Below are positions 35,439 to 42,614 of a stretch of DNA of 59,631 bases, one piece after another; the first letter of the stretch is position 1, and every line of letters starts with the position of its first letter. The position numbers and the translations under genes were made by a program. A model generated the notes under the pieces. The model was not told the DNA's origin and did not search any database. It saw only the letters and a list, made by a program, of their open reading frames with translations. The stretch covers positions 1-59,631 of the IMG/VR virus record IMGVR_UViG_3300042991_000725; one strand, 5' to 3'. The stretch comes from a virus.

Positions 35439-37274
35439 ATGTCTTATATAAGTCTTCATAATCACAGCCATTACAGCATACTTGATAGCTTGATAAGAGT
35501 TGATCAACTATTGGGCATTGCAGATGAGTATAAGATGGAAGCCGTAGCAATTACAGACCACGGCAATTGTTTTGGGCATAATGAGTTTTGGAAATTGCAT
35601 ACTGATAAAAAGGGTAAATTCAAGAACGTCAAACCGATCTTTGGTTGCGAAATTTATGTTGAAGATGGTATAGACAAGTTGACGCATATGATCCTGTTAG
35701 CCAAAAACAACAATGGTCTGCAAAATCTTTACTCTATAGTCTCTGATTCAAATAGAAATTTCAAGAAAAATCCACGTACTACCATACCTATATTAAATCA
35801 GTATGGCAAAGATCTTATATGCATGTCTGCCTGCATTGGCGGCTATACAGCTCGTCCGTTTATTAAAAATGACGAAGCGGAAGGTATGCGCAGGATAGAC
35901 GAGCTATTGAATATCTTTAAGGATGATTTCTATCTGGAAGTGCAGGACGAAAACACAAAGTATTACAATAGCAACGATTACAGCGAAGATAGCATTAGGA
36001 GCTACATGAAGGAATCTACTGCTGATTTAGATAGGCAAGAGATAGAGATGCCCGAACAAGTGCTTATAAAAAAGATATATAGAGAAATTGGGAAGCGGAA
36101 GTCCATTCCTGTTGTTTGTTCGTCTGACCCCCATTATGTCAAGCCTGGGGATGCGTTGTGCCATGACATCCTCTTATGTATCCGTTCACATTCTGTCATT
36201 ACTGATGATAAGAGGACGAAAGAGAATCCAAAAGGCAGACGATTCGCTTTCCCGTGCCATAATTTTTATTTCAAAAACGAAAAATATATGTTGTCAAGAT
36301 TCACGAAAGAAGAGGTTGAGAACACGCACAGAATTGCCAAAATGTGCAATGCAACCATAGAAAAGCGCAAAACATATCCTAAATATAAATTTGTTCCAAG
36401 TGGAGAAACCTCTGTATCATACACAAAGTCTCTGCTCAACTCCGGATGGAAAAGACTGAAGATCGATTTGAAGTCTAATAAAGACGAATATAAGAAAAGA
36501 TTGCATCATGAGTTCGAAGTTTTGGCCAAGTATGACCTGTTGGACTATTTCCTTGTTCTTAAAGACATTGTCAATTTTTGTGAATCTAAGGATATCGATT
36601 CTGGACCGGGGCGCGGATCGGCCGCAGGGTCGTTGCTTTTGTACATTCTCGGCATCACTAAGGTCGATCCAATCAAACACGAATTAATGTTTGGCAGATT
36701 CTTTAATGAAGCCAGAATGAGCAAAGACGCCGGTTCTGGTCTCGATGTGGACATGGACTTTCAGCGCGACAGGCGGGACGAAGTTTTTGCTTATATTAAA
36801 GAAAGATTTGGACAAGATTGCGTCGCTCCAATTATGACAATAGGCACACTCGACTCCAAGTCTGCCGTTAAAGCTGTTGGCCGAGCCTTGGGCCTCAATT
36901 ATGATGATGTCAACAGAATAACCAAAGAATGTTTCCCAAATCATTACGAGGATTTGGCAGACGCAATAAAACAAGAAAATAAATTGCGCCAAGAATACAA
37001 GAAAAACAAAAGACTTTTTGAGCTTGCGCGTATGGTGGAGGGTAACGCCAGCAGTCGTGGCACTCATGCTTGCGGGATTATTATTAACGATAAGCCGCTT
37101 GGTCGTGAATTCCCTCTATGTTGGGATCCAGAAAAGCAGCATCTAATTTCTGGTATTGTCGGCAAAGACATTGACGGACTGGGGTTTACAAAGATTGATA
37201 TTTTAGGATTGTCTTGTCTAAGCATTATCAAAGACACCATCAAAATGATTAAGGATGATTGCCGTGGCAACTAA
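35439..37274 (+). CDS. dnaE: DNA polymerase III alpha subunit, N-terminal half (split DnaE)
   Basis: 611 aa. PHP domain first: HNH (7-9), D16, TDH (H41), E71, H83, C132 and SSDPH (D230, H232), i.e. all nine metal ligands expected of an active PHP. Palm: PGRGSAAGS (390-398), catalytic D438/D440 in LDVDMDF, GTHACGIII, and D587 in TKIDILGL, the three catalytic Asp equivalent to E. coli D401, D403 and D555. The chain stops just after that third Asp and one helix, where intact DnaE continues into the next helix and fingers. The remainder is encoded at 42611-44116. No intein motif is seen at either edge. Together the halves are about 1112 aa against about 1160 for bacterial DnaE. Confidence 0.93.
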   Translation: MSYISLHNHSHYSILDSLIRVDQLLGIADEYKMEAVAITDHGNCFGHNEFWKLHTDKKGKFKNVKPIFGCEIYVEDGIDKLTHMILLAKNNNGLQNLYSIVSDSNRNFKKNPRTTIPILNQYGKDLICMSACIGGYTARPFIKNDEAEGMRRIDELLNIFKDDFYLEVQDENTKYYNSNDYSEDSIRSYMKESTADLDRQEIEMPEQVLIKKIYREIGKRKSIPVVCSSDPHYVKPGDALCHDILLCIRSHSVITDDKRTKENPKGRRFAFPCHNFYFKNEKYMLSRFTKEEVENTHRIAKMCNATIEKRKTYPKYKFVPSGETSVSYTKSLLNSGWKRLKIDLKSNKDEYKKRLHHEFEVLAKYDLLDYFLVLKDIVNFCESKDIDSGPGRGSAAGSLLLYILGITKVDPIKHELMFGRFFNEARMSKDAGSGLDVDMDFQRDRRDEVFAYIKERFGQDCVAPIMTIGTLDSKSAVKAVGRALGLNYDDVNRITKECFPNHYEDLADAIKQENKLRQEYKKNKRLFELARMVEGNASSRGTHACGIIINDKPLGREFPLCWDPEKQHLISGIVGKDIDGLGFTKIDILGLSCLSIIKDTIKMIKDDCRGN

Positions 37275-37728
37275 TATAAAAAATCGGCCAATATCAAAAA
37301 TAAGTTGGGAGTTCTGCTGGAATGCGGCGGAAACATTGGCTGATGACATTTCCAAGATAGAACCGGACGCTACTACTATTATTGGTATTATGCGTGGTGG
37401 TATTATTTTTTCTGCCATGCTTCAATATTATTTGGGTTTTTGTGATGTTAAATCATTTGATGTAGACGATCATAATTTGGTTATTTCCACATATGGTGAC
37501 GGTTATCATGGTGGACTTGTAAGTGATGAATTTTATGGCCGCAATATTCTATTGGTTGACGATATTTCAGATACCGGGACCACATTAAATCGGGCTTCAG
37601 CTATTCTTTCACGGTACTGTACGACGATTAAAACCTGTACAATATTCATTAATAACAATACCAAGAAGTTCCCCGATTATTATTTTGGGAAAACGAATGA
37701 TTGGATTTTATATCCTTGGGAGAAATAA
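37255..37728 (+). CDS. Purine phosphoribosyltransferase (Gpt-like)
   Basis: 157 aa. IIGIMRGGIIFSAML is the PRTase loop; RNILLVDDISDTGTTL is the PRPP-binding signature; the ending DWILYPWEK is like xanthine-guanine PRTases. Transfers PRPP ribose phosphate to a free purine, making GMP/XMP/IMP. Start ATG 37255 overlaps the polymerase gene by 20 bases; GTG 37264 is an alternative. Coupled (TAATG) to a GMP-reductase-like gene, so together they could turn salvaged guanine into GMP then IMP. Sits inside the split polymerase locus. Confidence 0.82.
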   Translation: MIAVATNIKNRPISKISWEFCWNAAETLADDISKIEPDATTIIGIMRGGIIFSAMLQYYLGFCDVKSFDVDDHNLVISTYGDGYHGGLVSDEFYGRNILLVDDISDTGTTLNRASAILSRYCTTIKTCTIFINNNTKKFPDYYFGKTNDWILYPWEK

Positions 37729-38669
37729 TGGATAGAGAATTGTACTACAAGGACGTTTTACTTCTTCCTAATTACTCAATTGTAGAATCGAGAAACGACA
37801 TAAAAACAACGGTTTTTCTCGGTAGTATGACGTTTGAACTTCCGGTAGTCGCGGCGAATATGCGAAGTGTTATTTCTGAAGACCTTGCTGTTGAAATGGC
37901 TACAAAGAGATATTTCTATATTATGCACAGATTTGGTGTTGATAATATTAAGTTTTGCAGAATGATGGGAGAACGAAAGCTGTATACTTCTATTTCTGTT
38001 GGTGTCAACCAGGAAAGCAAGAGCATTATTAGTGAGCTTGCGGCCAAGAAAATTTATCCTTCTTATGTCTGCATTGACATTGCCCATGGATACGCCGTGA
38101 AGATGCGTGATATGATTGTTTTTATAAAACATGTATTGCCTAAATCATTTATTATTGCCGGAAATGTTTGTACGTCGAATGCCGTTACCGCTTTAGATGA
38201 ATGGGGGGCCGATGCAATTAAGGTGGGCACGAGTGGAGGTAGGGTATGTTCTACGAAGACCGCTACAGGATTCGCTAGACCGCAATTTTCGGCAGTATTG
38301 GAATGCTCAAAAGCAACATCAAAGCCTGTTATCGCAGATGGAGGAGTAGCTGAAATAGGAGACATAAATAAAGCTTTGTGTGCTGGCGCAAGCATGGTAA
38401 TGTGTGGGAATCTTTTTTCGTCATGTGAGGAAAGTCCGGGTGACACATTTACATTTAATGGTATTAGATACAAGTCTTTTTACGGCAGTGCGTCTGAACA
38501 TATGAGCGGCAAGAAGGAATATATCGAAGGGTTCCGTATTGATCAACCAGTAAAAGGTTCTATTTGGGATGTTTATAAACGTATTAACGACGGAGTGCGT
38601 AGTGCAGTTAGTTATGCTGGCGGCACTAATCTTGGTGTTTTTAAGAATGTGAGATGGGTAACTATTTAA
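37728..38669 (+). CDS. guaC: GMP reductase / IMP dehydrogenase-like protein
   Basis: 313 aa from ATG 37728 (overlaps the upstream stop). TIM-barrel motifs: YYKDVLLLPNYS (N-terminal 'DvlLvP..s'), PVVAANMRSV, IDIAHGYA, IIAGNVCT, VGTSGGRVCSTKTATGFARP (phosphate loop with catalytic Cys), KPVIADGGV, GNLFSSCEESPG and YGSAS. No CBS domains and short length favour GMP reductase (GMP + NADPH to IMP + NH3) over IMP dehydrogenase; the catalytic-loop sequence is GuaC-like. Gene pairing with the PRTase supports purine remodelling during infection. Confidence 0.85.
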   Translation: MDRELYYKDVLLLPNYSIVESRNDIKTTVFLGSMTFELPVVAANMRSVISEDLAVEMATKRYFYIMHRFGVDNIKFCRMMGERKLYTSISVGVNQESKSIISELAAKKIYPSYVCIDIAHGYAVKMRDMIVFIKHVLPKSFIIAGNVCTSNAVTALDEWGADAIKVGTSGGRVCSTKTATGFARPQFSAVLECSKATSKPVIADGGVAEIGDINKALCAGASMVMCGNLFSSCEESPGDTFTFNGIRYKSFYGSASEHMSGKKEYIEGFRIDQPVKGSIWDVYKRINDGVRSAVSYAGGTNLGVFKNVRWVTI

Positions 38670-38670
38670 C

Positions 38671-38883
38671 ATGACAACACTTATTATAGATAAAACTGGA
38701 AAATATGAAACTGAATATTCCACCATTCAGTCTGATGAATTTGAAGATTTTATTGGCATTTGGATGGATGATGTTATCGTTGCCGGATGCTTCCTTTATT
38801 TTATGCGGGGGTGGAGTGAATCAAGTGTTAGAGAGTATGTGAAAGAGATGAATTGGAAAATTGAAAGTGAGGTGAAGTCATGA
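38671..38883 (+). CDS. Small hypothetical protein
   Basis: 70 aa, one base after guaC. Beta start (TLIIDKTGKYE), a hydrophobic but short stretch (VIVAGCFLYFMRGW), then a charged helix (SSVREYVKEMNWKIESE). No motif recognised; overlaps the following mini-ORF (ATGA). Confidence 0.5.
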   Translation: MTTLIIDKTGKYETEYSTIQSDEFEDFIGIWMDDVIVAGCFLYFMRGWSESSVREYVKEMNWKIESEVKS

Positions 38884-38945
38884 AAGTTTATATTGTTACT
38901 AAGGGCCATTATAGTGACTTTGACAAGGGGGGAAACAATGGATGA
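38880..38945 (+). pseudogene. 21-codon mini-ORF, N-terminal fragment of a common phage protein family
   Basis: ATG overlaps the previous stop (ATGA) and the stop overlaps the next start by 8 bases. The peptide MKVYIVTKGHYSDFDKGGNN matches the usual opening of a widespread small phage protein ('MkvYivtsG.YSDyhi..'), then ends where the GGGGGG Shine-Dalgarno of the next gene has been built in. Best read as a truncated remnant kept for coupling, or a leader peptide. Confidence 0.45.
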
Positions 38946-39399
38946 TAATAAGATTTATAATTTTTTTGTAGTAGAAAAATATTTTCAAGAAAAGCGGTGG
39001 GACGTTTTAGCCATGCTTATTAAGGTGATTCTAAAAAAATTCAAGACAGAGGTCAATGTTTCCGCTTACTCTTATTTAAATCCAGAAGACAATTCTAATA
39101 GAGTTAATATAGATATAGAAACTGGCTCATTAAACAAAAGTGCCGAATACGAAGACGGCGATTCATCTGCTGGTTGTAATGGTCGTTTTGTTTTTTTTGA
39201 TTATTATATAGGACAATTGGTTTTAGTCAAAGATTCAGATGTTACTGGAGAAATAACAGAGCTTAAGCTTAACGCTATAGATAAATATTATGGTGTAACA
39301 AGTTATAAAAATACGAATGAATTCGTCGGATTTTTTAAGAAGGAAGAAATAGAGTTAATAGAGGATGATAGTGAAGATGGAGCAAGGAGCAGAAAGTGA
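38938..39399 (+). CDS. Hypothetical protein with RWDVL helix domain
   Basis: 153 aa from ATG 38938 (GGGGGG upstream). N-terminal helix FFVVEKYFQEKRWDVLAMLI is shared in pattern with residues about 20-45 of the protein at 47452-47922 (FRVNLEYIDGHRWDILSYLI), so the two are partial paralogues. The C-terminal part looks like a small beta barrel (GQLVLVKDSDVTGEI; FVGFFKKEEIELI) with an acidic end. Unknown role. Confidence 0.55.
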   Translation: MDDNKIYNFFVVEKYFQEKRWDVLAMLIKVILKKFKTEVNVSAYSYLNPEDNSNRVNIDIETGSLNKSAEYEDGDSSAGCNGRFVFFDYYIGQLVLVKDSDVTGEITELKLNAIDKYYGVTSYKNTNEFVGFFKKEEIELIEDDSEDGARSRK

Positions 39400-39911
39400 A
39401 CACTTACTTCATAGCAGATACCCATTTTGGCCACGCCAATATAATTTTGTATGAGAATAGGCCGTTCCACGATTGTTACGAAATGGACCTTGCGCTAATA
39501 AACAATTGGAACGATAAGGTTGGCCGTCTTGATAAGGTATTTTGTTTGGGCGACTTTGCCCTTTCTAATAAAGGATTTACTACTTTTGTATGCGCTAAAT
39601 TGAACGGCATAAAAAGCCTTATTATGGGCAATCATGACTGCCGATCAGCGTCTTGGTATATAGATGTTGGATTTGATGAAGTTTATAAATATCCGATTAT
39701 TTATCATGATTTTTACATTTTGTCTCACGAGCCTGTTTATTTAAATAATCACATGCCTTATGTGAACATACACGGACATTTGCATAGCAGGAAAATGGAT
39801 AATAAGAAGTATGTTAATGTGTCAGTAGAGAATGTCGAATACGCTCCTGTTGATTTTGATGCTATAAATAACACATTCAATCCTAACGTCGGGATAAACA
39901 TTGGACACTAA
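39396..39911 (+). CDS. Metallophosphoesterase (calcineurin-like)
   Basis: 171 aa, GTG start overlapping the previous stop (GTGA), with AGGAG upstream. All five calcineurin motifs are present: IADTHFGH (D-x-H), CLGDFA (G-D), MGNHD (G-N-H-D), SHEP and IHGHLHS (G-H-x-H). Acts on phosphodiesters or phosphomonoesters; phage members are often broad or 2',3'-cyclic phosphodiesterases. Located in the cassette between the polymerase halves. Size is typical. Confidence 0.85.
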   Translation: MNTYFIADTHFGHANIILYENRPFHDCYEMDLALINNWNDKVGRLDKVFCLGDFALSNKGFTTFVCAKLNGIKSLIMGNHDCRSASWYIDVGFDEVYKYPIIYHDFYILSHEPVYLNNHMPYVNIHGHLHSRKMDNKKYVNVSVENVEYAPVDFDAINNTFNPNVGINIGH

Positions 39912-40284
39912 AAACCATATTCTTGTCGATCTTGATGGCACTCTCGCTTATTACGACGGGCCGTCAGGCGGCGAAGTTGGCAGACCCATTCAATGTATGG
40001 TAGAAAGAGTGCGAAGTGTCCTAGATAACGGTGGAAATGTTAAAATCTTTACAGCTCGTGCAGCCGAAGGCGATCCTATGTATACAGAAGAAGAGAGGCA
40101 GCTGCGGTTGCAGAAAATTGAAGAATGGTGTTTAAAGACATTCGGGAAGAAGATAGAAATTACGGCGACAAAAACACAATATGCAACGGAGATTTGGGAT
40201 GACCGTGCGGTAGCTGTGGAGTCTAATACTGGAAGGATGAAATCCTTTTTTAAGGAAGATAAAAATGCAAAGGCCCGTTCTTAA
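39901..40284 (+). CDS. HAD-like phosphatase
   Basis: 127 aa, starting at TTG 39901 inside the previous gene's end. LVDLDGTLAYYD is HAD motif I (nucleophile D and general acid D in D-x-D-G-T), VKIFTARAAEGDP is motif II (T), and IWDDRAVAVE motif IV (DD). Small cap-less HADs like this occur in many phages as nucleotide or polynucleotide phosphatases. Coupled with the metallophosphoesterase and the radical SAM gene. Confidence 0.75.
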   Translation: MDTKNHILVDLDGTLAYYDGPSGGEVGRPIQCMVERVRSVLDNGGNVKIFTARAAEGDPMYTEEERQLRLQKIEEWCLKTFGKKIEITATKTQYATEIWDDRAVAVESNTGRMKSFFKEDKNAKARS

Positions 40285-41323
40285 GTTGAGAGAGATCATT
40301 TATGAAATTACCAGCTATTGTCAGAATGGCTGTGAATATTGTGGATCGAAAGAATACAGGGACATTGAAACAGACGAGAATCACATCAAGAGAATTATTG
40401 ATGCAATTGCCGACTATCCGCCAGAGGCTATAGACGTTTCTGGTGGCGACCCATTGGAAGTCTCTTATGACACACACAAATATTTAGTTGCTGAAATGAA
40501 TTCTCGTGGAGTTTGTTGCAAAATTCTCGTTAATCCGCTTTCGTTCAAACGAAACGAATACAACAACATAACCGACTTGTATAGCGTAGTAGGATGTTCT
40601 ATAAACAATGAAGCCGAATTAGCTGCTGCTGAGATGGTTAAGAAGATCGAAAAAACTATCATAACTAATTTCAATATGAGTAACATTTTTATGTTTGATG
40701 CAATATGCCAATATGTTGAGCATCGTTCTTTGGTGTGGCAAATCCAGCATACGATGTATCGTGACAAAGATAACAAGTCTGCTATTTATAATAGTGATGG
40801 AGCCATCAATTACTTGAGAGGAAAAATCGGCACGGCTATCAAATCCGGTATTCGTATTGTTGTTGCAGATAATGCAAATTGCGGATTGTGTGGTGCTGGA
40901 ACTTCATCTATAGGTATCAGGGCTAGTGGCGATATTGTTCCGTGTTTATCCATGGTGTCTTGGAACGACGAACCGTTTATTATAGGCAATGTTCTGGATT
41001 CTGGGTTGCTGTCCTTATGGCGTACAGGATTTGATAAATATAGATTCCATAGCTTTAGGTGCTGCAAGGATCATTGTGGCAATAGAACGATGGTGCCGTC
41101 GGTAGAACCTATTGAGTTTAATATTGAAAAAATACCAAACGCTAAGGAACGGGAACCTGTTACTCCGTCGTATCCACAGCCATGGATAGTCCAGCCTTAT
41201 AGAGTGCAGAGAGACCTCACGGTTTCGACATATGCTGTTTTTGATAGTAGAGATTATTATGGGAAAAATCCATCAGACTACAACCAAGACACCGGAGGCA
41301 AAAGTCATGAAGGTGAAGAATAG
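40265..41323 (+). CDS. Radical SAM enzyme with SPASM-like C-terminal domain
   Basis: 352 aa. Cluster motif CQNGCEYC (C19, C23, C26: CxxxCxxC) and VSGGDPLE (the GGE-like SAM site). A TIM-barrel-like body is followed by a Cys-rich domain (NCGLCGAGTSSIGIRASGD, VPCLSM, GNVLDSGLLSLWR, CCKDHCGN), matching SPASM/twitch auxiliary Fe-S domains. SPASM enzymes usually modify peptides or proteins, less often small molecules. A further 70-residue Pro/Tyr/Asp-rich tail (PSYPQPWIVQPYRVQ) is unusual. No precursor peptide was found beside it. A second SPASM fragment lies at 59391-59631. Confidence 0.85.
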   Translation: MQRPVLKLREIIYEITSYCQNGCEYCGSKEYRDIETDENHIKRIIDAIADYPPEAIDVSGGDPLEVSYDTHKYLVAEMNSRGVCCKILVNPLSFKRNEYNNITDLYSVVGCSINNEAELAAAEMVKKIEKTIITNFNMSNIFMFDAICQYVEHRSLVWQIQHTMYRDKDNKSAIYNSDGAINYLRGKIGTAIKSGIRIVVADNANCGLCGAGTSSIGIRASGDIVPCLSMVSWNDEPFIIGNVLDSGLLSLWRTGFDKYRFHSFRCCKDHCGNRTMVPSVEPIEFNIEKIPNAKEREPVTPSYPQPWIVQPYRVQRDLTVSTYAVFDSRDYYGKNPSDYNQDTGGKSHEGEE

Positions 41324-41654
41324 GAGTGAAAATGTCGTAGATGTTCGAATTGAATCAATCGAGTCTGCTCTCAAATATTTGGGCAATATTAAAGTACCAG
41401 AAGGCAGCAAGGCGCGAGTTGAGTATACTGCCAAGACTAATTGCAAGAAGTGTTTTGGTACTGGCAAATTTGGTATAATGCTTGACAATAATAACGAGGT
41501 TTGTTGGTGTGATTGTTTGAGAAGGGGTGCCATACAAACCATTCCGCCAGAAGTTAAGTCCGATACCGTTCCTAACGCAGATGGGTCTATTGATCTGCCG
41601 GACATCAAAACAGAGGCCGAATTAAATAAGGAGGGATTCAGTGCCAAGATATGA
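41307..41654 (+). CDS. DnaJ-type zinc-knuckle protein
   Basis: 115 aa from ATG 41307 with GGAGG upstream (the longer ORF from 41232 has none); overlaps the radical SAM gene by 17 bases. Contains CKKCFGTGKFG and VCWCDC, a CxxCxGxG-type zinc motif like the DnaJ cysteine repeat, flanked by acidic tail (about 85-115). Unknown client. Confidence 0.6.
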   Translation: MKVKNRSENVVDVRIESIESALKYLGNIKVPEGSKARVEYTAKTNCKKCFGTGKFGIMLDNNNEVCWCDCLRRGAIQTIPPEVKSDTVPNADGSIDLPDIKTEAELNKEGFSAKI

Positions 41655-41955
41655 CTATGTTTGCCCTAAATGTAACAACCGCGAAGAATATGTTCACAGC
41701 ATGAAGAAAAGGCCGAAGTTCTTATGCTCGGAGTGTAATGTTGCGATGGAGAAGCAGATAGGTATTGGGATAGCCACTAATGTAAAGAAGCATAAATTTT
41801 TTGGAGATTGGTACGAAAAGAATTTTCATAAGGATATCGCCGAAGGGACTGCGGACAAGATGAAACTTACAAAGGAACGATTGGACAAACATCGGTCGAA
41901 TGCGCATAAAATCCATAACCATAAAGAGAAGGAGATTAAATCACATGGCATTTAA
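41641..41955 (+). CDS. FmdB-type zinc-ribbon protein
   Basis: 104 aa, GTG start 41641 overlapping the previous gene. Sequence MPRYDYVCPKCNNREEYVHS, then KFLCSECNVAMEKQI, is the FmdB/CxxC-regulatory ribbon pattern (MPxYxYxCxxCG, CxxC). C-terminal half is a very basic helix (KHRSNAHKIHNHKEKEIKSH). Likely nucleic-acid binding. Confidence 0.75.
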   Translation: MPRYDYVCPKCNNREEYVHSMKKRPKFLCSECNVAMEKQIGIGIATNVKKHKFFGDWYEKNFHKDIAEGTADKMKLTKERLDKHRSNAHKIHNHKEKEIKSHGI

Positions 41956-42493
41956 GAGAACAACTACAGCGGAGGCGGCTAGATGGCAACGTGGGGACAA
42001 GATTGTATATATTGGAAAGGCTGAATATCTTTGTTCGAAGGTTGTCGATAAGGCCAATTGTCCACGTAGTGATATTGAAAACCTAAGGCAGTGCGGGACT
42101 TGCATTTATGCAGCCGATTTGAATCCAAACGCCGTTTATCATGTAGACAGTGTTGTTTTAAAAGATAATAATGACCACAACGACAATTGTTTTTGCCGTT
42201 TATGCTCTGCTCCTGTGAAAATTAAGCTTAAAGAATTCCCTAAGTTGTCTATTGAAACCATAAAGTTTAGGCACGCCGATGCGAAGGTCAGTGTCGGAGA
42301 AGTCGCTCCTGTTGTCCAGGGTAAAAAGAAGCGTGGCCGTCCTCGCAAAAACGATGTTGTTGTTAAAAGCGAAGAGTCGGTTGTTGTTATTAGCGAGAGT
42401 AAAAAAATAGTCAAGGAGGAATACAACAGGCTACTTGAAGAGCGCAAGCGGTTGGATGACCGTATTGCAGTATTGGAAGCGCAGTTGGAATAA
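41945..42493 (+). CDS. Cys-rich, AT-hook, coiled-coil protein
   Basis: 182 aa from ATG 41945 (AAGGAG upstream). N-terminal about 90 residues: short beta domain with six Cys (YLCSKVVDKANC; LRQCGTCIYAA; CFCRLC) likely chelating zinc. Then AT-hook KKRGRPRKN (about 123-131) and a C-terminal coiled coil (KEEYNRLLEERKRLDDRIAV). DNA-binding candidate. Its 3' end overlaps a further small ORF. Confidence 0.6.
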   Translation: MAFKRTTTAEAARWQRGDKIVYIGKAEYLCSKVVDKANCPRSDIENLRQCGTCIYAADLNPNAVYHVDSVVLKDNNDHNDNCFCRLCSAPVKIKLKEFPKLSIETIKFRHADAKVSVGEVAPVVQGKKKRGRPRKNDVVVKSEESVVVISESKKIVKEEYNRLLEERKRLDDRIAVLEAQLE

Positions 42494-42614
42494 ATTGAAG
42501 CGCGGCGTAGCGGCGAAAGCTGATTGGACACATCAATGCACCGAGGCCATGTGTTATGCTCTAGAAAGCGAGATTAGAGGCTTCTGCCTACGCCATTTTA
42601 AGGATAGACTATGA
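42456..42614 (+). CDS. Small zinc-motif protein bridging to the second polymerase gene
   Basis: 52 aa; ATG 42456 overlaps the end of the previous gene in another frame (a TTG at 42495 is possible). The stop overlaps the dnaE C-half start (ATGA), which it therefore couples. Sequence WKRSWNKLKRG, then HQCTEAMCYALESEIRGFCLRH: three Cys and two His spaced as a small zinc fold, ending GFCLRHFKDRL. It fills what would otherwise be a 117-base gap with protein-like codons. Confidence 0.5.
   Translation: MTVLQYWKRSWNKLKRGVAAKADWTHQCTEAMCYALESEIRGFCLRHFKDRL

Noticed and set aside
42494-42610. tRNA or structured RNA between the AT-hook gene and dnaE C-half
   Set aside because: No T-loop (GTTCGA) or cloverleaf pairing; the stretch reads well as the 52-aa protein overlapping both neighbours.
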